Of a stretch of 64,000 nucleotides of DNA, positions 36,061 through 44,789 are shown in pieces. The first letter of the stretch is position 1, and each line of letters begins with the position of its first letter. The translations under genes and the position numbers were made by a program. The notes under the pieces are model-generated. The model did not search any database. It was not told the DNA's origin and worked only from the letters and a program-made list of their open reading frames with translations. Source of the DNA: Motiliproteus sp965230735 (lineage in GTDB: Bacteria > Pseudomonadota > Gammaproteobacteria > Pseudomonadales > Balneatricaceae); contig NZ_OZ246016.1 in assembly GCF_965230735.1 (NCBI RefSeq), positions 1 to 64,000 of the forward strand. The letters run 5' to 3'.

Positions 36061-36513
36061 ATGACCGACTGCGCCCTGAAATCCGAGCTGAAAGCCGCTC
36101 AGAAAGACGCCATGCGAGCCAAAGATAAGGATCGCCTGAAGACGTTGCGCAGTATTTTATCGGCCATCAAAGATGTTGAAGTTAACGAGCGCATTGAACT
36201 GGACGACGCTCGAGTTATTGCTGTTCTGGATAAGATGCAGAAACAGCGCAACGACTCGATCGCCCAGTTCGACGCCGCCGGCCGTGATGATCTATCTGAG
36301 GTAGAGAAGAAAGAACTGGAGGTGATTAAACAGTTTCTTCCTGCCCAGCTAACCGACCAAGAGATTGACCAGCTGATCGATCAAGCGATCAGCGAAACCG
36401 GCGCCAGTTCAATGCGCGAAATGGGCCAGGTCATGGGCCGCCTGAAGCCCCAGCTTCAAGGCCGCGCCGACATGGCCGTCGTCAGCAAGCAGATCAAAGC
36501 CAAGCTGAGCTGA
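36061..36513 (+). CDS. GatB/YqeY domain protein
   Basis: A 150-residue YqeY-type protein with the helical domain related to the C-terminal tRNA-binding part of GatB. Pieces: LKAAQKDAMRAKDKDRLKTLRSILSAIKDVEV, KMQKQRNDSIAQFDAAGRDDL, FLPAQLTDQEIDQLI and GQVMGRLKPQLQGRADM. It sits between rpsU and dnaG, as in pseudomonads. Its function is unknown, though a role in tRNA-dependent amidation has been proposed for the family. Confidence 0.93.
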   Translation: MTDCALKSELKAAQKDAMRAKDKDRLKTLRSILSAIKDVEVNERIELDDARVIAVLDKMQKQRNDSIAQFDAAGRDDLSEVEKKELEVIKQFLPAQLTDQEIDQLIDQAISETGASSMREMGQVMGRLKPQLQGRADMAVVSKQIKAKLS

Positions 36514-36647
36514 TCCTGCCGCGGTTGCAGTTCGTTACTGCCTCATCACCGCAGAGCTGATAATCTGGGCCGACCACCGGTCCCCGACAGACCCAACCTT
36601 ATCGGGTTACGGCTGACCGGACGTTTTTCCTGACACCCGAGAACCCC

Positions 36648-38552
36648 ATGGCCGGACGGATACCGCAAGATTTTATCGACGACCTGCTGCATCGAACCGA
36701 TATCGTCGATGTGGTCGAGGAGCGGATAAAACTCAAGCGTACCGGCAAAAACTACTCCGGGCTCTGCCCGTTCCATCAGGAAAAAACCCCCTCCTTCAGC
36801 GTCAATCCGGACAAACAGTTCTATTACTGCTTCGGCTGTGGTGCCGGCGGCAACGCGCTGGGTTTTGTGATGGAGTATGACCGTCTCGAATTCCGCGAAG
36901 CGGTGGATATCCTGGCCAAGCGTCACGGCCTCGAAGTACCGGCCCAAAGCAACGGGCCGCAAAACCGCGCCGACCAGGAGCGACAGCAAAGCTACAACCT
37001 GCTGCAGCAAGCCAGCGATTTCTACCAACAGCAATTACGCGAACACCCCGAACGCAATAAGGCGGTCGACTACCTCAAGCAGCGTGGCCTGAGCGGCAGT
37101 ATCGCCAAACGTTTCGGCATCGGTTACGCCCCGCCCGGCTGGGACAACCTGCTCAAACATATCGGCACCGAGCAGCAGAACAAGCTCGATGACGCCGGCA
37201 TGCTGATCATGAAACCGGAGCAGAACCGCAGCTACGACCGTTTCCGCGACCGGATCATGTTTCCGATCATCGACATGCGCGGCCGCACCATCGCCTTCGG
37301 CGGCCGAGTGCTGACCGACGAGAAGCCCAAATACCTGAATTCGCCGGAAACCCATACCTTCAAGAAGCACGAGGAGCTGTACGGCCTTTATCAGGCGCGC
37401 CAGGCCAACCGTGAGCTGCACCGGGTACTGATCGTCGAAGGCTATATGGATGTGGTGGCACTGGCCCAGTTCGGTATCACCAACGCGGTCGCCACCCTCG
37501 GCACCGCCACCAGCGCCAACCACCTTCAGCGCCTGTTCAAGCTGCTGCCGGAGGTGGTGTTCTGTTTTGACGGTGATAATGCCGGCCGACAGGCAGCCCA
37601 ACGTGCCCTGGAGACCGCCCTGCCGCTGATGGAGGATGGTCGCCAGGCCAAGTTCCTGTTCCTGCCCGATGGCGAAGATCCGGACAGCATGGTCCGCAGC
37701 GAAGGCACCGAGGCGTTCAACCGCCGCGTCGATCAGGCCCTGCCGCTGTCGGAGTTCCTGTTCGACAGCCTGTCGGAGTCACTGGATCTGGAAAGCGGTG
37801 AAGGCCGTGCCCGGCTCAGCGCCCTGGCAGTGCCGATGATCGATAAGATCCCCGGCCAGGTATTCCAGCAGCTGATGCGCCAGCAACTGTCAGAGATCAG
37901 TGGCCTGGAGCGCCAGTTCTTTACCCCGAAGGCCGAACCCAGCGTCCCGACCGTTCAGCACACGACTCAACGCCAAGCACAACCCAGCCAGACAGGCCCC
38001 GACTACGGCGATTACGATTCGGGCTACGGCAATTATGACTCCAGCTATGGCGACTCCGGCTTTACCCCATCCCCGTCACCTTTTCGGACTCGCTCCGGCA
38101 GAAACCGGCCCGCCGCTGCCCTGGCCACTACCTCCAACGGTGCCCGGGCACTGCAGCTACTGCTGCATAACCCCAAGCTGGCACTGAAGGTCGACCTGGA
38201 AACCAGCGACGCCCTCGGTTCACTGCAACATACCGAGCAGGGATTACTCAAAGCGCTGATCGAACAGCTGCGCAACGATCCCAACATTCCCACCGCCATC
38301 CTGCTGCTGCAGTGGCGCGACAGCGACTACGGGCCGCAACTGAAACAACTGGCCAGCAAGGAGCTGTTGATCTCATCCGGCGAGCAGTGTGAGCAGGAGT
38401 TTCTCGGCTGCCTGGATCAGCTTCTGCAGCAAACCCGCGAAGCCGAACTAGACTATTTGAAAGAGAAACAGCAGAACCAGCAACTCAGCAGTAAGGACAA
38501 AAAACGCCTGACCGAACTACTCTTGGCCGGGCAACGCCGAAAACATCGCTGA
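36648..38552 (+). CDS. dnaG: DNA primase
   Basis: A 634-residue primase that makes RNA primers at the fork with DnaB helicase. The N-terminal zinc-binding domain uses Cys40, His43, Cys61 and Cys64 (CPFHQEKTPSFS...YYCFGCGAGG). The RNA polymerase domain has RFGIGYAPPGWD, FGGRVLTDEKPKYLNSPET and the TOPRIM motif LIVEGYMDVVAL with CFDGDNAGRQAA. The C-terminal helicase-binding domain is about residues 500-634. The linker (about 435-500) carries a tyrosine-rich tandem repeat at residues 452-472 (38001-38063) in a stretch rich in Gln, Pro and Ser. Middle gene of the rpsU-dnaG-rpoD operon. Confidence 0.98.
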   Translation: MAGRIPQDFIDDLLHRTDIVDVVEERIKLKRTGKNYSGLCPFHQEKTPSFSVNPDKQFYYCFGCGAGGNALGFVMEYDRLEFREAVDILAKRHGLEVPAQSNGPQNRADQERQQSYNLLQQASDFYQQQLREHPERNKAVDYLKQRGLSGSIAKRFGIGYAPPGWDNLLKHIGTEQQNKLDDAGMLIMKPEQNRSYDRFRDRIMFPIIDMRGRTIAFGGRVLTDEKPKYLNSPETHTFKKHEELYGLYQARQANRELHRVLIVEGYMDVVALAQFGITNAVATLGTATSANHLQRLFKLLPEVVFCFDGDNAGRQAAQRALETALPLMEDGRQAKFLFLPDGEDPDSMVRSEGTEAFNRRVDQALPLSEFLFDSLSESLDLESGEGRARLSALAVPMIDKIPGQVFQQLMRQQLSEISGLERQFFTPKAEPSVPTVQHTTQRQAQPSQTGPDYGDYDSGYGNYDSSYGDSGFTPSPSPFRTRSGRNRPAAALATTSNGARALQLLLHNPKLALKVDLETSDALGSLQHTEQGLLKALIEQLRNDPNIPTAILLLQWRDSDYGPQLKQLASKELLISSGEQCEQEFLGCLDQLLQQTREAELDYLKEKQQNQQLSSKDKKRLTELLLAGQRRKHR

Positions 38553-38611
38553 CCCACCCTCAACAGCATCAGACACCGCCGCCTTTGGTGGTATTTGCGC
38601 CGCAACATCGA

Positions 38612-38617
38612 TATAAT
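38612..38617 (+). promoter_or_regulatory. Possible internal -10 element before rpoD
   Basis: TATAAT lies 42 bases before the rpoD start, in the dnaG-rpoD gap. I found no good -35 element at 16-18 bases, so this is a weak candidate for the internal rpoD promoter known from other gammaproteobacteria. Confidence 0.25.
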
Positions 38618-38659
38618 ATGCGGCTATTTTTTGAACCCTCAAACCGAGAATAGGCATCC

Positions 38660-40471
38660 ATGGCAGACACGTCTCAGCAGCAGTCTCGACTTAAAGAGTT
38701 GATTGCAAGGGGTAAAGAGCAGGGCTATCTGACCTTTGCGGAGGTCAACGACCACCTGCCCGAGGATATCTCCGATCCGGATCAGGTCGAAGAGATCATC
38801 CGGATGATCAACGATATGGGCATCTCCGTTTCCGAGGTTGCTCCGGACGCTGACGATATTCTGGTCGCCGAAGGCGATTCCGCCGACGATAGCGCGGCGG
38901 AAGAAGCTGCCGCGGCGCTGGCAGCGGTCGAAAACGAAGCCGGTCGCACCACCGACCCGGTCCGGATGTACATGCGCGAAATGGGCACCGTAGAGCTGCT
39001 GACCCGTGAAGGCGAGATCATCCTGGCCAAGCGGATCGAAGAAGGCCTGCGCGGCGTGATGTCGGCCCTGGCTTCCTACCCGAGCGCTATTCCGACAGTA
39101 CTGGCGTCTTACGAGGCCAGCCAGGAAGAGGAAGGCCGCATCACCGATGTACTGAACGGCTTCATCGACCCGGAAGACGAAAATACTGTACCCACCCCGG
39201 CCCCGGCGGCTCCTCAGGCTTCCGACAGCGATGACGACGAAGAGGAAGAAGGCCCGAAAGGTCCCGATCCCGAAGAGGTCAAGCGCCGCTTCGACGAGCT
39301 GACCGCTCAGTGGGAGAAGACTGAGAAGGCGATCGAGAAACACGGCCGCGAAAGCAAAGAGTTCGACAAAGAGGTCGCCAAGCTGGCTGAAATCTTTGCG
39401 CCGATCAAACTGGTACCGCGCCTGTATGATTCTCTGGTGGACTCGGTCCGCTCGGTGGTCGATCAGATCCGCTACGAAGAGCGCAATATCATGCGCATCT
39501 GCACCCGTCGCGGCAAGATGGACCGTAAGACCTTTATCAAGAGCTTCCCCGGCAACGAACTCAATAACGCCTGGGTTGAAGAGATCTGTGCCAAAGACGG
39601 CCCCTGCGGTCCGCGCCTGGTCACCAGCAAAGTTGAACTGCTGCGCTCCCAGCGTAAGCTGGCGCAACTGGAAGAGCGTGCTGGCCTGACCCTGGCTCAG
39701 ATCAAAGAGGTTAACCGTCGGATGTCCATCGGCGAAGCCGGTGCCCGTCGTGCCAAGAAAGAGATGGTCGAGGCCAACCTCCGTCTGGTTATCTCTATCG
39801 CCAAGAAATACACCAACCGTGGCCTGCAGTTCCTGGACCTGATCCAAGAGGGCAACATCGGCCTGATGAAGGCGGTCGATAAGTTCGAATACCGTCGCGG
39901 CTACAAGTTCTCCACCTACGCCACCTGGTGGATCCGTCAGGCGATCACTCGCTCGATCGCCGACCAGGCCCGTACCATCCGGATCCCAGTGCATATGATC
40001 GAAACGATCAACAAGCTGAACCGGATTTCCCGTCAGATGCTGCAGGAGATGGGTCGTGAAGCGACGCCGGAAGAGCTGGCCGAACGGATGGAGATGCCGG
40101 AAGACAAGGTTCGCAAGGTACTGAAGATCGCCAAAGAGCCGATCTCGATGGAAACCCCGATCGGTGACGACGAGGATTCCAGCCTGGGCGACTTTATCGA
40201 AGACGTCACGGTCCACTCACCGGTAGACAGCGCCACCTCCGAAGGTCTGTGCGAAGCAACCCGTGATGTACTGTCCGGTCTGACCGGTCGTGAAGCCAAG
40301 GTTCTGCGGATGCGCTTCGGTATCGACATGAACACCGACCACACTCTGGAAGAGGTTGGTAAGCAGTTCGACGTAACCCGTGAGCGGATCCGTCAGATCG
40401 AAGCAAAGGCGCTGCGCAAACTGCGCCACCCGTCACGCTCCGATCACCTGCGCGGCTTCCTCGACGAGTAA
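38660..40471 (+). CDS. rpoD: RNA polymerase primary sigma factor
   Basis: A 603-residue housekeeping sigma-70. Region 1.1 is LKELIARGKEQGYLTFAEVNDHLP. Region 1.2 is DPVRMYMREMGTVELLTREGEI. The non-conserved region (about 150-250) includes an acidic stretch (DSDDDEEEEG). Regions 2.1-2.4 include NLRLVISIAKKYTNRGLQFLDLIQEGNIGLMKAVDKFEYRRGYKFSTYATWWIRQAI, region 3 is HMIETINKLNRISRQML, and region 4.2 is TLEEVGKQFDVTRERIRQIEAKALRKLRHPSRS. Length is typical for the group. Last gene of the operon, closed by a strong terminator. Confidence 0.99.
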   Translation: MADTSQQQSRLKELIARGKEQGYLTFAEVNDHLPEDISDPDQVEEIIRMINDMGISVSEVAPDADDILVAEGDSADDSAAEEAAAALAAVENEAGRTTDPVRMYMREMGTVELLTREGEIILAKRIEEGLRGVMSALASYPSAIPTVLASYEASQEEEGRITDVLNGFIDPEDENTVPTPAPAAPQASDSDDDEEEEGPKGPDPEEVKRRFDELTAQWEKTEKAIEKHGRESKEFDKEVAKLAEIFAPIKLVPRLYDSLVDSVRSVVDQIRYEERNIMRICTRRGKMDRKTFIKSFPGNELNNAWVEEICAKDGPCGPRLVTSKVELLRSQRKLAQLEERAGLTLAQIKEVNRRMSIGEAGARRAKKEMVEANLRLVISIAKKYTNRGLQFLDLIQEGNIGLMKAVDKFEYRRGYKFSTYATWWIRQAITRSIADQARTIRIPVHMIETINKLNRISRQMLQEMGREATPEELAERMEMPEDKVRKVLKIAKEPISMETPIGDDEDSSLGDFIEDVTVHSPVDSATSEGLCEATRDVLSGLTGREAKVLRMRFGIDMNTDHTLEEVGKQFDVTRERIRQIEAKALRKLRHPSRSDHLRGFLDE

Positions 40472-40495
40472 AGTTCAGCGCCAGATCGAGACCTT

Positions 40496-40535
40496 AAAAA
40501 ACCGGGCCCGCCCTAAGCGACCAGCCCGGTTTTTT
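40496..40535. terminator. Bidirectional intrinsic terminator after rpoD
   Basis: A six-A run (40496-40501), stem arm CCGGGC (40502-40507), 16-base loop, arm GCCCGG (40524-40529) and six-T run (40530-40535). The flanking A and T runs make it work in both directions, between rpoD and the convergent antiporter gene. Confidence 0.9.
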
Positions 40536-40560
40536 GTGTCCGCCCCTTATCGAACAACGT

Positions 40561-42171
40561 CTAATCGGCATCAGAATCGATCTGTTGAACCAGCGCTTCG
40601 GCGCCCTGGTCCAGGATATTGATCGGCGTCTCAACCCCCATCTCCACCAGCTCCTCGCAATGGTCCCGATCCGAGCCACAGACCGCAATCGGAACCGACG
40701 GTGCCAGCGACCGAACCGACTGCGCCACCAACGAGATGCGGGCCTGATTGCTCATCGCGATCACCACCGCCCGCGCCTGGGTCAGATTCATCTGCTCCAG
40801 CAACTGACGCCGGCCGGCATTGCCGTAGTAGACCGGCTCTCCGCGCTTGCGGGCCTGACGGAAATTGGCCGCATCAAACTCCACCGCCTTAAACGGAATC
40901 TCCCGCGCCTGCAACAGCGCACCGACACGACCACCGAGCTTACCGTAACCGAGCACCACCACATGGTCCTGTTCGGCCTGTTCGACCGCTTCATCAGGTT
41001 CCCCATCGGCAACCGCCGCCGGCACCAGTTTTTCGGTGATCTGATCCAGGTAACGGAACACGAACGGGGTCAGCATCATCGTTAACACGATCGCCATGAT
41101 CAGCGTCTGCCCCATCTCGGGATCCATAAACAGGTTATTGGCCTGGGCGGTCTCGAACACGACAAACGAGAACTCCCCGCTCTGGGCCAGCAGCAACGCG
41201 GTTTTGACCGAGTTCTTGGTGTTATTGAACACCCGCATCAGCACCAACAGCACCAGGGTTTTCACCACCAACAGCGCCGCCATCACCGCCAGAATCAGCG
41301 GCAGCTTACCGAGCACGAACATCGGATCGACCTGCATCCCAACGGTGATGAAAAACAGGCCCAACAGCAGATCCCGGAACGGGGCCAGGTCGGCCTCCAC
41401 CTGATGCTTGTAATCACTCTCGGCGATCACCATGCCGGCCAAAAACGCCCCCAACGAATAGGAGAATCCAAGCTCATGGGCCATGTGGGCCGCGCCCACC
41501 ACCATCAGCAGTAGGGTGCCGACAAACAGCTCATTGGAGCGGGTTCCGACGACCCGCTCCATCACATACGGGGTCACGAAACGACCGCCCAGGAACAGAA
41601 TCAGAAACACCACCACCGCATCGATCGCCGTGGCGGTCAGCACCTGGGTAATATCCTGCTGATCGTTGGCCAGGATCGACACCAACAGCAGGATCGGAAT
41701 CACCGCGATATCCTGGAACAGCAGCACCCCAACCGAATTGCGCCCGTACTGACTACTGGATTTGCGGTACTTGGTCAGCAGGTTCAGCACGATGGCCGTC
41801 GAGGAGAGCGACAACGACAAGCTGACGATCAGATTGACCGTCCAGGGCAACTCAAACAGCCACTGCCCCAACAGGAAGAACAGCGTTGCGGTCACCCCCA
41901 GCTGCAGCGGCCCGTAGAGGAACACCTCCCGCTTCATCCGACGCAATTTCTTGGGCGAGAACTCCAACCCGATGGTGAACATCAAAAACACGATGCCGAA
42001 TTCGGCAATCAACCCCAGACTGCTGTTGTGGCTGAGATCGAACGCGTAACCGACCATCATGCCGCTGAGGATATAACCGATCACCGACTCCACCTGCCAG
42101 CGCTTGAGCAGCACATTCAGCAGCAGCGACAGAGCCGCGGTGATTACGATCAGAAAAATCAGATTATCCAT
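40561..42171 (-). CDS. Kef-type monovalent cation:proton antiporter (CPA2)
   Basis: A 536-residue membrane protein with an N-terminal transport domain of about 12 helices (about residues 1-380). Landmark stretches are VIGYILSGMMVGY, IGLEFSPKKLRRM, LSLSLSSTAIVLNLL, LLFQDIAVIPILLLVSIL and LGAFLAGMVIAESDYKHQVE, as in KefB/C. The C-terminal TrkA-N domain binds NAD(H): HVVVLGYGKLGGRVGALLQ. No KefF/KefG partner is adjacent. It should exchange K+ or Na+ for protons in the inner membrane, probably for pH or electrophile stress. I prefer ATG 42171 over a GTG three codons upstream. Confidence 0.9.
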   Translation of the reverse strand: MDNLIFLIVITAALSLLLNVLLKRWQVESVIGYILSGMMVGYAFDLSHNSSLGLIAEFGIVFLMFTIGLEFSPKKLRRMKREVFLYGPLQLGVTATLFFLLGQWLFELPWTVNLIVSLSLSLSSTAIVLNLLTKYRKSSSQYGRNSVGVLLFQDIAVIPILLLVSILANDQQDITQVLTATAIDAVVVFLILFLGGRFVTPYVMERVVGTRSNELFVGTLLLMVVGAAHMAHELGFSYSLGAFLAGMVIAESDYKHQVEADLAPFRDLLLGLFFITVGMQVDPMFVLGKLPLILAVMAALLVVKTLVLLVLMRVFNNTKNSVKTALLLAQSGEFSFVVFETAQANNLFMDPEMGQTLIMAIVLTMMLTPFVFRYLDQITEKLVPAAVADGEPDEAVEQAEQDHVVVLGYGKLGGRVGALLQAREIPFKAVEFDAANFRQARKRGEPVYYGNAGRRQLLEQMNLTQARAVVIAMSNQARISLVAQSVRSLAPSVPIAVCGSDRDHCEELVEMGVETPINILDQGAEALVQQIDSDAD

Positions 42172-42267
42172 AATGCACACCAGGGGTCGGTTAACACCTT
42201 CACTCTACAATAGCGCGGCGATTCAACCCCTTGATCTTCGACACTTATTAACCCGAAAAAACGATCG

Positions 42268-43191
42268 TTACTGGTTGGCGATACCGAACGGAATATGCAC
42301 CGACGGCGACACCCCCGCCGTCGCATCCAGATGGCCACGCTGGTCATCGAAGAAGATATGCGGCGCCCAGACCTCCAGCACCCGGCGTTTCTCCACCCCG
42401 CCCAAAAAGAAGGCATCGTTGACCATCAGATCCCAGCTGCGCATGGTCTTGATCACCCGCGCATGGGCCGGAGCACTGCGAGCGGTGACAATCGCCAGCC
42501 GCAGGCGGGGACGGTAATCCGACTCCGATTCCGAGCGCTCCTGCTCCAGCTGCTGAATACGGGCGATCTTGGCCAGAAAGTCCTTTAACGGGCCGGGATT
42601 ATGGGGAATGTCGGCGCGATCTTTCTCGTGCTGCTGGAACTGCTCCAGATCCCCCTGCTGATAGATCTGCTCCGACTCGTCGTCGGCCAACACCCCGTCA
42701 AAGTCGAACGCCAGCCTCAGCTCCTCGTCTTCCGGATCATCGGCAGCATGGGAGTCCAGCACCAACCCGGCCGGCAGCCCCAGCGCCATCGCCTGCTGCA
42801 CATCGGTTTCGTTGGCACTGAGAAACAGGCTGATATTAAACGCCGGGATAAACTCGTGGGGCGAGCGCCCCTGTTGAAACACCGCCCGCTGAATCCCCAA
42901 CCCGTAATGCTCGATAGAGTTGAACACCCGCAGTCCGGTATCCGGATCATTATGGGACAGCAGCACCACCTCAACCGGCGGATTGGCCGGATCCAGCGCA
43001 TTCAGCGCCAGCAGGCGACGCACAAACGGAAACGCTACGCCGGGCTCCAACGGCTGATCCTGATGCTCACGCTGATAGACCCGGTAAGCCCGCTCCCCCT
43101 TCTCTCGGAACACCGCATCAGAGTGCTGCAGATCGAACAGCGCACTCGACGCCAATCCCACCACCAGCCGGTTTTCAATATCGTAAGGCAC
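42268..43191 (-). CDS. 5'-nucleotidase (NT5C1A-like, PF06189)
   Basis: A 307-residue protein of the cytosolic 5'-nucleotidase I family, a HAD-like phosphatase of nucleoside monophosphates. Signatures: NRLVVGLASSALFDL (in place of motif I, with Ser in the usual Asp context), VEVVLLSHNDPDTGLRVFNSIEHYGL, AFNISLFLSANETDVQQAM, RLAFDFDGVLADDESE and FFLGGVEKRRVLEVWAPHIFFDDQ. The annotated reaction in bacteria is inferred from the family only. Same strand as the antiporter and 96 bases upstream of it. Confidence 0.85.
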   Translation of the reverse strand: MPYDIENRLVVGLASSALFDLQHSDAVFREKGERAYRVYQREHQDQPLEPGVAFPFVRRLLALNALDPANPPVEVVLLSHNDPDTGLRVFNSIEHYGLGIQRAVFQQGRSPHEFIPAFNISLFLSANETDVQQAMALGLPAGLVLDSHAADDPEDEELRLAFDFDGVLADDESEQIYQQGDLEQFQQHEKDRADIPHNPGPLKDFLAKIARIQQLEQERSESESDYRPRLRLAIVTARSAPAHARVIKTMRSWDLMVNDAFFLGGVEKRRVLEVWAPHIFFDDQRGHLDATAGVSPSVHIPFGIANQ

Positions 43192-43282
43192 GCTTAACTC
43201 GCTCCCTGTTCAACATAAGCCGAGCCTAACATGGTTCCCACCCCAGAACCCTTACCAAAACGCCGAAAAGCCCCGCCAGCTC

Positions 43283-43311
43283 TTGGCTTGCCCCAACAGA
43301 GCCGCTACAAT
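43283..43311 (+). promoter_or_regulatory. Sigma-70 promoter of the tRNA gene
   Basis: TTGGCT (43283-43288) and TACAAT (43306-43311) are exactly 17 bases apart and end 16 bases before the mature tRNA 5' end. This fits a promoter for a single tRNA gene. Confidence 0.65.
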
Positions 43312-43327
43312 TCGTGCTCCTTTCTGG

Positions 43328-43404
<77 letters not shown>

Positions 43405-43748
43405 ATCTCTTTGCCAGCCAAGAACCTCCCCTTAAAACAGACTCATTGCATCCTCTAGTCGCTATGACCAAGGACAACTTGTATAGCTAATCTGTCGGTG
43501 GCAATCACTTTTCGCCATAGGTCTTGAAATTTTCCCGCCAAATCCTTATCTATTTAGCAGGTGCTGAACTCAGGCCTCAGAGAGTGCGTTTTGCATATTG
43601 CTTCTAAAAGAATAGGTGGCGCGTGCTTACTCCCAAAGCTGCTGGTCCCAGCCGCTTTTCCAATAGCAATGCCTCCTGCTTTACCGCTCACAACGCCTGA
43701 TTCAGCCGTTATCACTATTTGGTTTATTGTCAGCGTAGGAGACTAGCA
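43405..43748 (+). other. Intergenic leader region between tRNA-Ile2 and rpoH-like gene
   Basis: These 344 bases hold no convincing gene; a 61-codon open frame at 43561 has no family resemblance. The stretch is more AT-rich than the flanks and contains the sigma-32-like promoter described separately, leaving a leader of about 190 bases before the sigma factor gene. No integrase-type repeat of the tRNA 3' end was recognised in it. Confidence 0.5.
43523..43551 (+). promoter_or_regulatory. Candidate sigma-32 promoter of the rpoH-like gene
   Basis: A perfect -35 CTTGAA (43523-43528, followed by A) and a -10 CCTTATCT (43544-43551), 15 bases apart. The E. coli sigma-32 consensus is CTTGAA with CCCCATNT at 13-17 bases. 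The same CCTTA variant occurs before hsp20 in this window. If real, the sigma factor would be made under heat-shock control and could activate itself. Confidence 0.5.
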
Positions 43749-44624
43749 ATGAACAAGGCATTGACATTAGGTGGCCAGCTTCCCGTTTCCTTAGGTAACT
43801 TTGATGCTTTGGTGTCTTTTGCCAATAACTATCCGATGGTCGATGAAGGTGAAGAACGAGACCTGGCGCGTAAGTTGCGTGATGAGAACGACTTGCAGGC
43901 GGCACATCATCTGGTTCTTTCTCATCTGCGTTTCGTGGTCAAGATAGCAAGATCCTACAAAGGCTACGGATTACCTCTTGCAGACGTCGCTCAGGAGGGC
44001 TGTGTCGGCCTGATGAAGGCGGTTCGGCGTTTTGACCCTGACATGGGTGTTCGCCTTTCATCCTTTGCGGTCCATTGGATTCGTGCTGAGATTTATGAGT
44101 ACGTGCTGCGCAACTGGAAGATCGTCAAGGTCGCCACCACCAAGGCACAACGAAAACTGTTTTTCCGCTTACGCCAGGCTCGCCAGTCCTTGAAGTGGCT
44201 ATCCCAAGATGAGGCTACTGCGGTAGCTTCAGAACTGGATGTTCCCGTTGATGAGGTCAAAACCATGGAGCAACGGCTCTATACCCAGGATCTTTCCTTT
44301 GAGGGCAGCTATGACAGCCACGATGAAGAGGAAATCGTCCCACAAGCTCCAGCACACTATTTGGAAGCACCGGAAGCTAACCCGCTACTCCGTCTAGAGC
44401 ATCTTCGCGATGGCGATTTTTATCGGGGACAACTATATAAAGCGATAAACGCTCTCGACGCGCGACAGAGGGATATTATTGAAGCCCGCTGGCTCAGCAA
44501 CGAGAAAACCGGGTTGAAAGAGCTGGCACAGCGTCACGGCGTATCGATGGAGCGTATACGCCAGGTAGAGAAAGCAGCCATCAAACAACTCTCAACGGAA
44601 GTTCAAGCGACCTTCGTGGCCTGA
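43749..44624 (+). CDS. rpoH: RpoH-type heat-shock sigma factor (probably a second copy)
   Basis: A 291-residue group 3 sigma factor. Region 2 reads HHLVLSHLRFVVKIARSYKGYGLPLADVAQEGCVGLMKAVRRFDPDMGVRLSSFAVHWIRAEI. The RpoH box appears as TTKAQRKLFFRLRQ, close to the canonical QRKLFFNLR that separates RpoH from other sigmas. Region 4.2 is LKELAQRHGVSMERIRQVEKAAIKQL. It differs noticeably from the conserved gammaproteobacterial RpoH and lies beside protease and chaperone genes, not ftsEX, so I read it as an accessory paralogue; the usual copy would be elsewhere. ATG 43749 has TAGGAGA upstream. It should direct RNA polymerase to the stress genes next door. Confidence 0.9.
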   Translation: MNKALTLGGQLPVSLGNFDALVSFANNYPMVDEGEERDLARKLRDENDLQAAHHLVLSHLRFVVKIARSYKGYGLPLADVAQEGCVGLMKAVRRFDPDMGVRLSSFAVHWIRAEIYEYVLRNWKIVKVATTKAQRKLFFRLRQARQSLKWLSQDEATAVASELDVPVDEVKTMEQRLYTQDLSFEGSYDSHDEEEIVPQAPAHYLEAPEANPLLRLEHLRDGDFYRGQLYKAINALDARQRDIIEARWLSNEKTGLKELAQRHGVSMERIRQVEKAAIKQLSTEVQATFVA

Positions 44625-44644
44625 TCACTCCATCAACCCAGAAG

Positions 44645-44678
44645 ATAAAGCCGACCTGAGCGTCGGCTTTATTATTTT
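44645..44678 (+). terminator. Intrinsic terminator after the rpoH-like gene
   Basis: ATAAAGCCGAC (44645-44655) pairs perfectly with GTCGGCTTTAT (44662-44672), loop of six bases, followed by TATTTT. A strong terminator between the convergent sigma factor and protease genes. Confidence 0.88.
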
Positions 44679-44789
44679 GCATGGAAAAAACGACCTGCAC
44701 TCTGAAGCGTCGCGGGTCGGATTCTAAACCGGTAAATGGCGGATTGGCGAACGCCGATCTAGGGTTAGCGATCGGCGCCTTTGATGCAA

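Noticed and set aside
38639..40216. A 525-codon open frame on the minus strand across rpoD
   Set aside because: It is antisense to a certain, highly conserved sigma factor gene; its protein has no recognisable domain. GC-rich third positions create long shadow frames.
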